36,102 nucleotides of DNA from contig DQNS01000022.1 of NCBI GenBank assembly GCA_015659035.1, forward strand, positions 1 to 36,102, in the 5' to 3' direction. Every line of letters starts with the position of its first letter. The first letter of the stretch is position 1. Positions 21,737-31,060 of this stretch are shown here, in pieces. The stretch is from Acidobacteriota bacterium (GTDB lineage: Bacteria > Acidobacteriota > Vicinamibacteria > Vicinamibacterales > UBA8438). The notes under the pieces were generated by a model. That model ran no database searches and was not told the DNA's origin. It saw only the letters and a list, made by a program, of their open reading frames with translations. The translations under genes were made by a program, and so were the position numbers.

Positions 21737-22429
21737 CTACGGTTGCGGCGTCTCCACGACGGAGGCGTCGTCGTCTGGCGGCGGCACGACGCCCGGGCTG
21801 TAGCCGCTCGTGCCGGGCGCGCGCCGCTCGCCGGCCGGGATGGCAAGGGTCAGCCGGTTCTCCGGTGGTGGATAGGGGCAGTCAAATTCTTCGTTGTAGT
21901 AGCAGTACGGGTGGTAGGCCCGGTTGAAGTCGAGGTCGTAGTGACCGGTCGCGGTCCTGGGCAGGTCCAGATAGCGCCCGCCGGCGTAGGTCTCCGACTG
22001 GTTGGTCGCGTCCTTGAACATGATGAACAGCGAGTCGACCGACCGCACCGGTGTCTCGGCCAGGGCAGAGAGCTGTATCGGTTGACCGTTGAGAGCGAAC
22101 TTGAGGATCCCGACACGTTGCATCAGCCGGATTTCTCCGGTGGACGTTGGGATGTCGAACACCGGCTGCTCAGGCGACACCTCCAGCGCGGCCGGCACCC
22201 GGAAGGCAGAATCGGGGTCGTAGTAGTGGATCGGCAGCAGCGTTCCCCGTCGCTCGACCGGCACCGGCGAGTCGGGCGCCTCCCGGAAGAACTCGTCCAT
22301 CACCTGGCGGTGCTCCAGGAGGTTCTCCAGCCAGCCGGACTCGTCGGGCGGCGGCGCGGTGCACCCCGCAAGCACCACTATAGCCAGACATACCAGCAGT
22401 CCGTGGTGCACGTCCCGCCTGGCACCCAC
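21737..22429 (-). CDS. DUF1684 lipoprotein
   Basis: The protein is a DUF1684 member of unknown function: MFKDATNQSETYAGGRYLDL, then HYDLDFNRAYHPYCYYNEEF and DCPYPPPENRLTLAIPAGER are the family signature. A lipobox AIVVLAGC gives an acylated Cys at residue 23, counting from GTG 22427-22429, which yields an n-region MGARRDVHHG with two arginines. The frame is open to ATG 22534, but those 35 residues are a PadR remnant and would bury the signal peptide, so I place the start at GTG. From there the preprotein is 230 residues and should sit in the periplasm on a membrane. The HAD gene follows after two bases. DUF1684 proteins often carry heme-like or metal-like His/Cys clusters; here HPYCYYNEEFDC is notable. 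Confidence 0.8.
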   Translation of the reverse strand: MGARRDVHHGLLVCLAIVVLAGCTAPPPDESGWLENLLEHRQVMDEFFREAPDSPVPVERRGTLLPIHYYDPDSAFRVPAALEVSPEQPVFDIPTSTGEIRLMQRVGILKFALNGQPIQLSALAETPVRSVDSLFIMFKDATNQSETYAGGRYLDLPRTATGHYDLDFNRAYHPYCYYNEEFDCPYPPPENRLTLAIPAGERRAPGTSGYSPGVVPPPDDDASVVETPQP

Positions 22430-22534
22430 ACCCGTCGCTGGTTCCAGGTCCAGGGGCTTCCGGATCAGCATGTCCAGGGTGTTCTGGACGATGCGGCTCG
22501 GCTTCTGTCGTACGGGCATCTCGTCGGTCCTCAT
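22430..22534 (-). pseudogene. N-terminal remnant of a PadR-family regulator
   Basis: From ATG 22534 the frame reads MPVRQKPSRIVQNTLDMLIR then KPLDLEPATG. PadR regulators begin with (L)VQGTLDMLILKTLxLEPMHG, so about the first 30 residues of the winged helix are recognisable, then the similarity ends where the DUF1684 signal peptide begins, in frame. The rest of the regulator has been deleted. TAATCT lies 7 bases before this ATG, and a pair of palindromes sits just upstream, so the old regulatory region now seems to drive the lipoprotein-HAD operon. The match is short, so identity is probable rather than certain. Confidence 0.5.
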
Positions 22535-22538
22535 GTCA

Positions 22539-22588
22539 TCTAGATTAACTAGAGGAATAGGCTACATCGCTTCTCTAGATTTTCAAGA
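22539..22588. promoter_or_regulatory. paired palindromic operator-like sites
   Basis: TCTAGATTAACTAGA (22539-22553) is a perfect TCTAG-N5-CTAGA palindrome. TCTAGATTTTCAAGA (22574-22588) is the same site with one arm mismatch. Both are followed by GGA, and their centres are 35 bases apart. The stretch is strikingly AT-rich for this genome. It probably controls transcription of the PadR-remnant/DUF1684/HAD unit. Confidence 0.6.
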
Positions 22589-22635
22589 GGAGTAATGCCT
22601 CGCCTGGCCAGGTGGCAAATTCCTGACATGGGACG

Positions 22636-24417
22636 CTATCCCAGCATATATCCTGCCTTGTCGACGACCGCGTCCGCAAGTCGGCGGCGCATCACCACGG
22701 TGTTGACGGGCGTCACCTTCAGAAGCCGCCGCAGCGCGGCCAGATGCATGCGCAAGGTGTCGCCCTCCGCCATCGCCGCGAGCGCGGACCGCGCGGCGCT
22801 CTCGACCCGGGCCGCCGCGTCGCTCACGTAGACACAGGCGGCGTCGGTCTGCAGCTCAGCGGTGTTGGGCGCCTCGGTGGCCGCCTGCAATGCGCGCAGC
22901 ACGGCGCTCTCGGCAGCAAAGGTGTCGATCAGGATGTCGGCCGCCCACGAGAGGACCTCCTGCTCGTCCCTCAGCTTCTCCCCGTAGCGCTGCATCGCCA
23001 GACCGAGCACCAGCAGCGCCGTCTTCTTGAAGGCCGACACGGCCCGGAGCTGCTCGCCCAGTGGGACGTCGGACGGCTCCGTCAGAACCGGCGGGCTCAG
23101 AATCTCGTCCTGCAGCTGCTTGGCCGCGGCGATGAGCGGCAGCCGGCCCTTGGTCGCCCGGCGGATCAGCGTGCCGGGAATCAGAAGCCGGTTGATCTCG
23201 TTGGTGCCCTCGAAGATGCGGTTGACCCGGGCGTCCCGGTAGTGGCGTTCGGCCGGGTAGTCCTTGACGAACCCGTTGCCCCCGTGAATCTGGACGTTCT
23301 CGTCCACCACGTAGTCGATCATCTCGCTGCCGGCCACCTTGACGATCGCGCACTCCACGGCCAGTTCCTCGAGGATGTTCCGCAGCGGCCCGGCATCGGC
23401 CGGGTCGCAGTCCCCGAGCGCGGTGTCGAGCAGCCCGGTGGTGCGGAAGATCATGCTCTCGACCGCGTACGCCCGCACCGCCATTTCCCCGAGCTTGTGC
23501 TTGATGGCGCCAAAGCTGGCGATCGGTCGACCGAACTGGTGGCGCTCGACGGCGTACCGCGCCGCCTCACCGATGGCGACGGCCGCGCCGCCGCTGGCCG
23601 CGACCGCCAGCTTGAGCCGGCCGTAGTTCAAGGTGTTGAACGCGACTTTGTGGCCTCTGCCGACCTCCCCGAGCACGTTCTCCGTCGGCACGCGGACGTC
23701 CTGGAGGATCACGGGGGTGGTGGACGAGCCGTGCAGGCCCATCTTGTGCTCCTCGTTGCCGGTGCTCACCCCCGGGAAGCTCCGTTCGACCAGAAAGGCG
23801 GTGAACTGCTCGCCGTCCACCTTGGCGAAGACGACGAAGAGATCGGCGAATCCCCCGTTCGTGATCCACATCTTCTCCCCGCTCAACACGAAGCTGCCGT
23901 CATCCTGCCGGGTCGCGCGCGTCTTGGCGCCGAGCGCATCCGACCCGGAGCCGGACTCGCTCAGACAGTAGGCCCCGACCCACTCGCCGCTGACGAGCTT
24001 GCCCAGATACTTGTCCTTCTGGGTGTCGGTGCCGAAGCAGCACAGCGGGATGATCGCCAGCCCGGTGTGCGCCCCGAAGGTCGACCCGAACGCCCCGCTC
24101 TGTCCGATGCGGCTGGCCACGACGACCGAGGCGGCCTTGTCGAGCTCGACGCCGCCGTAGGCCTCCGGGACGTCGGTCCCCATCAGCCCGAGCTCACCCG
24201 CTCGGCTGACCAGCCGGCGGGCCAGGTCCCAGTCTTTCGTCTCGAGCTGGTCGTGGTTCGGGAGGGCTTCGTTGGTCACGAACTCCTTCGCGGTCTGGTC
24301 GATGAGCCGGTGCTCGTCGGTGAGTCGTTCGGGGGTGAAGACCGAGCCGGGCGCGGTCTCCTCGAGGAGCCAGGCCCCTCCGGTGATGCCGGTCGTCGTC
24401 GGTGCCATCGTCGTCAT
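22636..24417 (-). CDS. fadE: long-chain acyl-CoA dehydrogenase
   Basis: FAD enzyme for the first step of beta-oxidation. At 593 residues it has the VLCAD/ACAD9-like layout: N-terminal helical domain, beta domain with AYCLSESGSGSDALGAKTRA and WITNGGFADLFVVFAK, C-terminal helical domain (QFGRPIASFGAIKHKLGEMA; IHGGNGFVKDYPAERHYRDA) and catalytic Glu in RIFEGTNEINRLLIPG, then a ~170-residue extension as in FadE of the Bacillus fadNAE operon. ATG 24417 is preceded by GAGAGG at a suitable distance; M4 is an alternative. It is the last gene of the fad operon, 49 bases after fadA. Soluble or membrane-associated location cannot be decided here. Confidence 0.93.
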   Translation of the reverse strand: MTTMAPTTTGITGGAWLLEETAPGSVFTPERLTDEHRLIDQTAKEFVTNEALPNHDQLETKDWDLARRLVSRAGELGLMGTDVPEAYGGVELDKAASVVVASRIGQSGAFGSTFGAHTGLAIIPLCCFGTDTQKDKYLGKLVSGEWVGAYCLSESGSGSDALGAKTRATRQDDGSFVLSGEKMWITNGGFADLFVVFAKVDGEQFTAFLVERSFPGVSTGNEEHKMGLHGSSTTPVILQDVRVPTENVLGEVGRGHKVAFNTLNYGRLKLAVAASGGAAVAIGEAARYAVERHQFGRPIASFGAIKHKLGEMAVRAYAVESMIFRTTGLLDTALGDCDPADAGPLRNILEELAVECAIVKVAGSEMIDYVVDENVQIHGGNGFVKDYPAERHYRDARVNRIFEGTNEINRLLIPGTLIRRATKGRLPLIAAAKQLQDEILSPPVLTEPSDVPLGEQLRAVSAFKKTALLVLGLAMQRYGEKLRDEQEVLSWAADILIDTFAAESAVLRALQAATEAPNTAELQTDAACVYVSDAAARVESAARSALAAMAEGDTLRMHLAALRRLLKVTPVNTVVMRRRLADAVVDKAGYMLG

Positions 24418-24466
24418 GAAGAACCTCTCGTGGAAAAGATGTAGCCGGTCAATGGTCAGGGATGCA

Positions 24467-25650
<1,184 letters not shown>

Positions 25651-25654
<4 letters not shown>

Positions 25655-25767
25655 GCGTGCTCCTCTTCCAGTTTCTCGACCCCGAACGTGTTCCGGATCG
25701 CCTCGCCGCCCTCGGGAACCCGTCCCTTGCAGAAACGGCTGACCGGGCCCTGGAACTGGCGAATCAT
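25651..25767 (-). CDS. small ORF (38 aa) translationally coupled to fadA
   Basis: ATG 25765-25767 opens a 38-codon frame, [20 protein letters not shown] then [18 protein letters not shown], whose TGA overlaps the fadA ATG (ATGA). It starts 17 bases after the stop of the upstream hydrolase gene. Third codon positions are mostly G or C, as in real genes here. There is one Cys, no membrane segment, a basic N-terminal half and an acidic C-terminus. I do not recognise it. It may be a leader peptide that meters fadA translation, a small subunit or regulator of the beta-oxidation enzymes, or a degraded gene tail. The placement makes translation plausible. Confidence 0.5.
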
Positions 25768-25784
25768 CGGTTCCTACTTTGCGA

Positions 25785-26609
25785 TCACGAAACGTTCCGT
25801 CTTGCCGGCGTCGCGTGGGCTTCACGCAGCGCGCGTTCCACGAACGGTGCGACCATCTCGGCGAACCGGTCCGGCCGTGTTACCAGCCCGATATGCCCGG
25901 TGCGTTCCAGGATCGCATGATGAGCCCCGGCGATCCGATCCGTATACGAACGGGTGCCGTCGACCGACACGACCCGGTCGAGTCCCGGCTCGCCGGTGAG
26001 GACCAGCGTCGGCGCCCTCACCAGCCGGCAGTCGGCCTCGAAGTCGACCGTCGACATCAGCCGCACCCGTTCGGCCATCCCCACCGGTGAGAACGGTGAC
26101 AGTGCCACCCTCGCCACCTGCCGGCCGGAGAACGCCAGCCGGTCGCCCACGCTGTCGTGCGCGCGCCAGATCTCGGGTCCGAGTCTGAACGGCGACTGCG
26201 CGGCGAACACCGGCGCGAGCAGCCTGGGGGCCCGCAGATACCAGTCCACGCGAGCGGCCGGTTTCCAGTTCGGCGATGGTGTCGACACCAGCACCAATGC
26301 TCGGGTGCGTTGCGGACGCCGCGCCGCCCAGTGCAGCGCGACCAGCCCGCCGAACGACACACCGCACACTGCGGCGTCGGCCAGCCCGGCGTGTGTCATG
26401 ACCTCCTCGATCTGGTCGAGGTAGGTGTCGAAGCCACGGGCCGGGTCGACGCGGCGACCGCTCCCGCGATTCTCGGCAAGCGAGAAGCTGATGACACGGC
26501 AGCGGCGCTCGAGGGCGTCGACCGCCGGCCACATCCATTCCCAACGGCCCTGGATGCCGGGGATGAGCACGACCGCCGGCCCGGACCCGACATCGATCAT
26601 GTCAGACAT
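25785..26609 (-). CDS. alpha/beta-fold hydrolase in the fad operon
   Basis: A 274-residue cytoplasmic hydrolase with an intact triad: [20 protein letters not shown] (oxyanion region), nucleophile elbow [20 protein letters not shown], a probable Asp in [13 protein letters not shown], and His in [17 protein letters not shown]. The overall pattern is that of esterases and thioesterases with a mobile lid. It lies 10 bases after fadN and 17 bases before the small ORF, inside the beta-oxidation operon. A role in releasing or hydrolysing acyl substrates, for example an acyl-CoA thioesterase or lipase-like esterase, is a reasonable inference. ATG 26609 or M4 at 26600 may be used. Confidence 0.85.
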   Translation of the reverse strand: MSDMIDVGSGPAVVLIPGIQGRWEWMWPAVDALERRCRVISFSLAENRGSGRRVDPARGFDTYLDQIEEVMTHAGLADAAVCGVSFGGLVALHWAARRPQRTRALVLVSTPSPNWKPAARVDWYLRAPRLLAPVFAAQSPFRLGPEIWRAHDSVGDRLAFSGRQVARVALSPFSPVGMAERVRLMSTVDFEADCRLVRAPTLVLTGEPGLDRVVSVDGTRSYTDRIAGAHHAILERTGHIGLVTRPDRFAEMVAPFVERALREAHATPARRNVS

Positions 26610-26619
26610 GCTTGGCTGT

Positions 26620-28959
26620 CTAGTTTCTGAGCGTCTTGCCGGTCTTGAGCGTGTGGCGGATCCGTTCCAGGGTGCGTGCCTCGCCGCACAGGCTCAGGAA
26701 CGCTTCCCGCTCCAGATCCAGCAGATACTGCTCGGTCACCGTCGTCGGGTGCGGGAGATCGCCGCCGGTCATAATCCGGGCGAGCTTGCGCGCGATCAGC
26801 GCGTCGTGGTCGCTGATGCGTCCGCCACGCCAGGCCAGATGGATGCCCAGATCGATCGCCGCGCGGGTGTCCTCGCCACCCACCGGGATCGCGGCGCGCG
26901 GCGCCGGCGCCCGGTAGCCGTCGCGCACCCGGTCGAGCACCGTGGCCTTGGCGTCGGCCATCAGCCGCTCCCGGTTCATCGTGATGCCGTCGACGTCGCG
27001 AAGCAGCCCGAGCCGCCTCGCGTCGGCGGCGCTGGTCGAGACTTTCCCGAACCCGATCGTCTCGAACGCGCGTTGCAGCCGGGGGAGCGGGTCGGTGCCT
27101 GGCGTCGTGGCGTCGATAGCCCGCACCGTCAGCTCCTTGGTGCCGCATCCGGCCGGGATCAGGCCGACGCCCACCTCCACCTGGCCCATGTAGGTCTCGG
27201 CCGCCGCCTGCACCCGGTCGGCATGGAGCACCATCTCGCACCCGCCCCCGAGCGTGAGACCGGCCGGCGCCACCACGACCGGCACGGGTGAGTAGCGCAG
27301 CCCGAGAATCGCCTGCTGGAAGCCACGCACCATCAGGTCAATCTCGTCCCAGTTGCCCTCCTGCGCCTCCAGCAGCACGAGCATCAGGTTGGCGCCGGCA
27401 CAGAAGTTCACGGCGTCGTTGCCCACGACCAGCCCGGCGAACCGGTCCGACGCCTCGGTCGCACCGCCGGTCAGCATCCCCACGGTGTCGCCACCGATCG
27501 TGTTCAGCTTCGAGTGGAACTCGACCGCGAGCACGCCGTGGCCGAGGTCCACCAGACTGGCGCCGGCGTTCCGCGTCACCACCTGGCCCCGCTGTCTGGC
27601 CATGCCGAGCAGCTGCAGGTCCGGTGCGGCCGGCGGTACCGGCGCGGTGCGGAAGTGCCGGGGACCCGTGCCGGACCCGCCGGACCGCGACGGGAGTCCC
27701 GCCCACTCACGCGCCGCCGCCGACAGGTCGTCGCCTCCACAGGCGTCGAGCACCGTCTCGACCCCGATGGCGTCCCAAAGCTCGAACGGTCCCTGGTCCC
27801 AACCGAAGCCCCACCGCATCGCTCGGTCGACGTCGTCGACGGTGTGGGCGATCGAGCCGGCCACCTCGGCTGCGTAGATCAGGGTGCGGCCGAGCGTCGC
27901 GCGCATGAACTCGCCGACCGTGTCGTGGGCCTGAAACAGACTGCGCACCCGCTCCCCAGGGTCGTCGATCGTCCGCGCCGCGTCGAGGGCGCCGAGCCGG
28001 GCCGATTGCCGCGGCCGGTAGTCCATGGTCACCGGGTCCAAGGTGTGGATCGTGCTGCCGTCCCGACCGCGTTCCTTCTTGTAGAAGCCCTGACCCGCCT
28101 TCTCGCCGATCCAGCCCCGCTCGACGAGCTGCCCAACGAGCGGCGGTAGCTCGAACGCCCGGCGTTCGTCCTCGGTGTCGAGCCGCGCGGACAGGTTGGT
28201 CGCCACGTGCGCCAGGATGTCGATCCCGGCGATGTCCATCGTGCGGAAGGTGGCGCTCTTGGGCCGGCCGACCACGGGGCCAGTCATGGCGTCGATTTCT
28301 TCTATGGTGTAGGTCCCGGTCGCGAGCTGCTCCAGCACACGCGTCACGCCGTAGAGCCCGATCCGGTTCGCGATGAAGTTGGGGGTGTCCTTCGCCACCA
28401 CGACCCCCTTGCCGAGCTGCCGGTCGACGAACGACGACAGCGCGGTCACCACGGCCGGGTCGGTGTCGCCGGTGGGAACGATCTCGACCAGCCGGAGGTA
28501 GCGGGGCGGGTTGAAGAAATGGCTGCCGAGCCAGTGCCGGCGGAACGCCTCGGAGCGCCCTTCGGCGAGGGAGCCGATCGGGATGCCGGAGGTGTTCGAG
28601 GTGACGATGGCGTCGGCGCGGCGGTGGGTCTCCACCTGTTCGAGGAGGGCCTGCTTCGCGTCGAGACGTTCGATGATCGCCTCGATGATCCAGTCGCAGC
28701 CGGCAATCTCCGGCAGGTCGCGGTCGAACCCGCCGAGACGGATGCGGGTCTGCGTCTCGCGCGTGAAGAAGGGGTCCGGCTTCAGGGCCGCGGCGCGCTT
28801 CAGACCGGACCGCGCGGTGTCGGTGTCGAGATCGAGCAGCAACACCGGCAGTCCGGCGTTCGCGACATGGGCCGCGATCTGGGCTCCCATCGTGCCGGCC
28901 CCGAGCACCGCCACCGAGCGGATGGGCCGGAGGGTCGACTCGTGTGATGCACCCGTCAT
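26620..28959 (-). CDS. fadN: 3-hydroxyacyl-CoA dehydrogenase/enoyl-CoA hydratase, FadN type
   Basis: A 779-residue bifunctional beta-oxidation enzyme. The dehydrogenase comes first: NAD motif SVAVLGAGTMGAQIAAHVAN, VTSNTSGIPIGSLAEG, catalytic His in HWLGSHFFNPPRYLRLVEIV, then the C-terminal HCDH domain. The crotonase-type hydratase follows at about 470-690, with NDAVNFCAGANLMLVL (oxyanion loop), LTLGGGCEMVLHADRV and YMGQVEVGVGLIPAGCGT. This order is that of Bacillus FadN, the reverse of Escherichia coli FadB. The ATG overlaps the fadR stop (ATGA). It is the first enzyme gene of the operon, under the FadR operator at 29583-29610. Confidence 0.95.
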   Translation of the reverse strand: MTGASHESTLRPIRSVAVLGAGTMGAQIAAHVANAGLPVLLLDLDTDTARSGLKRAAALKPDPFFTRETQTRIRLGGFDRDLPEIAGCDWIIEAIIERLDAKQALLEQVETHRRADAIVTSNTSGIPIGSLAEGRSEAFRRHWLGSHFFNPPRYLRLVEIVPTGDTDPAVVTALSSFVDRQLGKGVVVAKDTPNFIANRIGLYGVTRVLEQLATGTYTIEEIDAMTGPVVGRPKSATFRTMDIAGIDILAHVATNLSARLDTEDERRAFELPPLVGQLVERGWIGEKAGQGFYKKERGRDGSTIHTLDPVTMDYRPRQSARLGALDAARTIDDPGERVRSLFQAHDTVGEFMRATLGRTLIYAAEVAGSIAHTVDDVDRAMRWGFGWDQGPFELWDAIGVETVLDACGGDDLSAAAREWAGLPSRSGGSGTGPRHFRTAPVPPAAPDLQLLGMARQRGQVVTRNAGASLVDLGHGVLAVEFHSKLNTIGGDTVGMLTGGATEASDRFAGLVVGNDAVNFCAGANLMLVLLEAQEGNWDEIDLMVRGFQQAILGLRYSPVPVVVAPAGLTLGGGCEMVLHADRVQAAAETYMGQVEVGVGLIPAGCGTKELTVRAIDATTPGTDPLPRLQRAFETIGFGKVSTSAADARRLGLLRDVDGITMNRERLMADAKATVLDRVRDGYRAPAPRAAIPVGGEDTRAAIDLGIHLAWRGGRISDHDALIARKLARIMTGGDLPHPTTVTEQYLLDLEREAFLSLCGEARTLERIRHTLKTGKTLRN

Positions 28960-29573
28960 GTCGTCATGCCGTTGACGAACAGGTCGACGACCTCGTTGGC
29001 CTGGGCTGCCAGGGCGTAGCGGCGCCGGCTGAGAATCCAGTTGGTGGCCATTTCGTCCAGCGCGCCGTACAGCACCTTGGCGGCGAATGTCGGGCTGACC
29101 TCGCGGCGAAAGCGCCCGGCGGTCTGGGCGTCGGCGACCGCGTCGCGGATGGCGTGCAGGTAGTCCTGGAGCAGCGTGGACGAGAAGCGCTCCATGAACT
29201 TGGTCGATTGCCGCAGCTCGACCTGGAACACCACCGCCAGGTCGCGGTCCTGCCCCAGACGCTCCAGATGCACCAGGGCCAGCCGCCGGAGCCGCTCGAC
29301 CGGGTCGCTCACGCCCGCCAGCGCCTGGCGGGCGGCCTCGAGCCCCTCATGCATCGTGCGCTCGAAGATCGAGATCAGCAGGTCGTCCTTGCTCTGGAAG
29401 TACAAATACACGGTGCCGGCGGCGACGCCGGCCTCGCGCGCGACGTCGGCGACCTGGGCGTTGAAGAAACCGCGGCGGGCGAACAGCTTCGTGGCGGCCT
29501 TGAGGATGAGATCGCGCTTGTCACCCGTGTGCTGTGACCGGGGTGTGCGACGGGCTGCGGTGGTGGCTGGCAT
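28956..29573 (-). CDS. fadR: TetR-family regulator, Bacillus-type FadR
   Basis: The 205-residue protein has an N-terminal TetR helix-turn-helix (KRDLILKAATKLFARRGFFN, then VADVAREAGVAAGTVYLYFQ and SKDDLL) and a helical ligand domain resembling the TetR_C of FadR/YsiA. In Bacillus and Thermus such repressors release DNA on binding long-chain acyl-CoA. It is the first gene of the beta-oxidation operon and overlaps fadN by four bases. ATG 29571-29573 is preferred: the in-frame ATG at 29606 lies inside the operator and near the predicted transcription start. The sensed ligand and autoregulation are inferred from family, operator and context, which agree well. Confidence 0.88.
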   Translation of the reverse strand: MPATTAARRTPRSQHTGDKRDLILKAATKLFARRGFFNAQVADVAREAGVAAGTVYLYFQSKDDLLISIFERTMHEGLEAARQALAGVSDPVERLRRLALVHLERLGQDRDLAVVFQVELRQSTKFMERFSSTLLQDYLHAIRDAVADAQTAGRFRREVSPTFAAKVLYGALDEMATNWILSRRRYALAAQANEVVDLFVNGMTT

Positions 29574-29582
29574 CGGTCCGGT

Positions 29583-29610
29583 GGGAATGAATGAACAGTC
29601 ATTCATTCCC
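29583..29610. promoter_or_regulatory. FadR operator (TGAATGA-N4-TCATTCA palindrome)
   Basis: GGGAATGAATGA (29583-29594) and TCATTCATTCCC (29599-29610) are perfect 12-base inverted arms around ACAG. The core TGAATGA-ACAG-TCATTCA matches the Bacillus subtilis FadR consensus TGAATGAMTANTCATTCA at all arm positions, with one deviation in the spacer. It lies just downstream of the -10 box of the fad operon, so bound repressor would block initiation. Confidence 0.88.
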
Positions 29611-29617
29611 GATCCAG

Positions 29618-29647
29618 ATTGTGTCAGCGCGCCTGGGACGCTGTCAA
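29618..29647 (-). promoter_or_regulatory. sigma-70 promoter of the fad operon
   Basis: On the minus strand TTGACA (29647-29642) is followed after 18 bases by CACAAT (29623-29618), four of six matches to TATAAT. The transcript would start near 29611, directly at the edge of the FadR operator, about 38 bases before the chosen fadR start. Confidence 0.6.
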
Positions 29648-29700
29648 CCGGTCAATCCGATCGGCGCCCCGGGCAAGACGGCCACGGCTGTGCGCGGACA

Positions 29701-29743
29701 AAAAAGGGGGGGGCGACGCCGACCGGCATCGCCCCCCCCCTTT
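29701..29743 (-). terminator. strong intrinsic terminator for the minus-strand TPR gene
   Basis: Read on the minus strand, AAAGGGGGGGGGCGATGCCG and the complementary CGGCGTCGCCCCCCCC form a stem of about 18 pairs with one mismatch and a short loop, followed by TTTTTT. It would end transcription coming from the TPR genes at the right and insulate the fad promoter. The G/C homopolymers (8 and 9 bases) are prone to length error. Together with the inverted-repeat element it fills the 374-base gap between the fadR start and the TPR gene stop. Confidence 0.75.
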
Positions 29744-29771
29744 CGGTCCGTCGAAGCTGCCTCAGAAAGCG

Positions 29772-29952
29772 CCTAGGAGCCCCTGGTGAAAGCCCCGCTG
29801 CATTCGACCGACGCGGCATCCCGCCTGGTCTGCGTTGCTCCTCGGTCACACATGCCCAATTTGCTCCCTTATCGCTGCCTTGCAATGGCCGGCCGTGGCG
29901 TTGATCACGACGGGTCTCGGTGCGACGCGGGGGTTCACCACGGGCTCCTAGG
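29772..29952. mobile_element. ~180-bp element with terminal inverted repeats
   Basis: The left end CCTAGGAGCCCCTGGTGAA (29772-29790) and the reverse complement of the right end, CCTAGGAGCCCGTGGTGAA (29934-29952), agree at 18 of 19 bases. Similarity continues loosely inward over GCCCCGC. The interior has no convincing gene. The stop codon TAG of the TPR gene (29948-29950) lies within the right arm, so the element abuts or supplies the gene end. It could be a MITE-like non-autonomous element or a large structured RNA/DNA repeat. Confidence 0.45.
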
Positions 29953-30907
29953 GCAACGCGTCCAGTGTGGCCCGCGCCTGTGCGCCTTCCTCGGAGTCCG
30001 GATCCTTCTCGACCACCTGTGAAAAGAACTGCTTGGCGGTGTCCATGTCGCCCTTGTTCAGTGCGACCAGCGCGAGCTTGAACAACGGCTTCGCCCAGTC
30101 GGGGTCGGCCGCGGACGCCTTCTCGTAGAACCCGGCGGCCGCATCGATATTGCCCTTCGCGAACTCCAGTTCGCCGAGGTTGTAGAGGTCCTCGCGGGCC
30201 GCGCCGTCGCCGGCCGCCACGGAGGCCGCGAGCGCGGAGCTAGCGGCCTCGAAATCACCCAGCGTCATTTTAATCCTGGCGATCTCGACCTCGACCTCCG
30301 CCTCCAGCTCGGGGTTGGCAGCCGCGGCTTGTTCGAACGCCGCAATCGCCTCCTCGTACTGTTCCTGCTCGCGCAGGATGGCGCCGATCTGCATGTTCAC
30401 CTGAGTCATCGACGGCAACTGCTCCAAGATCGAGCGATACGCCGTTAGCGCCTGATCCCACTGTTGACTGTTGTAGGCCGCGTCGGCCGCGAAGAGCTGG
30501 TCCGTGAGTGCCGCAGGATCCACATCGCCGAGCGCGTCACCGAGCGCGATCTCCAATGGGTGCAGGATGCGTTCGAGATAGATGTTCATCGGTGAGTTCG
30601 GACCTTGGCGGATTGTCGTCGTGCTCGACTGGGGCTGGAATCCCTCGGCCTCGACCGTTATCGTCCATTGACCACTGGCCAGTCCGATCATCACGAACCG
30701 ACCGCCGGCGTCGCTGGTTACCTCGTGCCTCGCCCCGGTAGAGCTCCGTGCGGAGCTAGTCGACTCCATGATGATTGTCGCACCTTCGAACTCGTTGTCC
30801 TCGTGGTCCAGCACGATGCCGGAGAAAATGCCCTGCGCCGGCGCTGTTGAGGCGAACAGGCCCGTGGCCAGCATGATCACGAGAAATGTGAAGGAATGCT
30901 TGCGCAT
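29948..30907 (-). CDS. secreted carboxypeptidase-regulatory/TPR protein
   Basis: The 319-residue protein starts with a signal peptide (MRKHSFTFLVIMLATGLFAS, cleavage after TAPAQ). A transthyretin-like carboxypeptidase-regulatory domain follows (about 28-110, GIVLDHEDNEFEGATIIMES; DAGGRFVMIGLASGQWTITV; GFQPQS), then about four tetratricopeptide repeats (145-319, YNSQQWDQALTAYRSILEQL; YEEAIAAFEQAAAANPEL; AAGFYEKASAADPDWAKPLF). It is probably a periplasmic scaffold for protein contacts. AGGAG lies 7 bases before the ATG. It shares its design and sequence phrases with the next gene, so they are paralogues, but 153 bases separate them. The stop codon falls inside the inverted-repeat element. Confidence 0.85.
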   Translation of the reverse strand: MRKHSFTFLVIMLATGLFASTAPAQGIFSGIVLDHEDNEFEGATIIMESTSSARSSTGARHEVTSDAGGRFVMIGLASGQWTITVEAEGFQPQSSTTTIRQGPNSPMNIYLERILHPLEIALGDALGDVDPAALTDQLFAADAAYNSQQWDQALTAYRSILEQLPSMTQVNMQIGAILREQEQYEEAIAAFEQAAAANPELEAEVEVEIARIKMTLGDFEAASSALAASVAAGDGAAREDLYNLGELEFAKGNIDAAAGFYEKASAADPDWAKPLFKLALVALNKGDMDTAKQFFSQVVEKDPDSEEGAQARATLDALP

Positions 30908-31060
30908 CTGAGGCTCCTAACGTGTTGCAAGTGTATATAGTTAGAGCACTACCTGGCACCTACCAGCGTGGCGACACAACCCTGGTGCACCAATATTACC
31001 AGACACATCATAGCCCATCTGGCGCATGCTTGTCGTGTCCTGTGTCCGTCACGGATCACA

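Noticed and set aside
22595-22831. Plus-strand ORF starting with GAGGAGTAATG.
   Set aside because: The ribosome-binding-site-like sequence is attractive, but the frame runs antisense to the fadE 3' end with no recognisable product; the GAGGA is part of the second palindrome repeat.
29574-29606. ATG at 29606 as the fadR start.
   Set aside because: It lies inside the operator palindrome and within a few bases of the predicted transcription start; the ATG at 29573 gives a normal TetR N-terminus.
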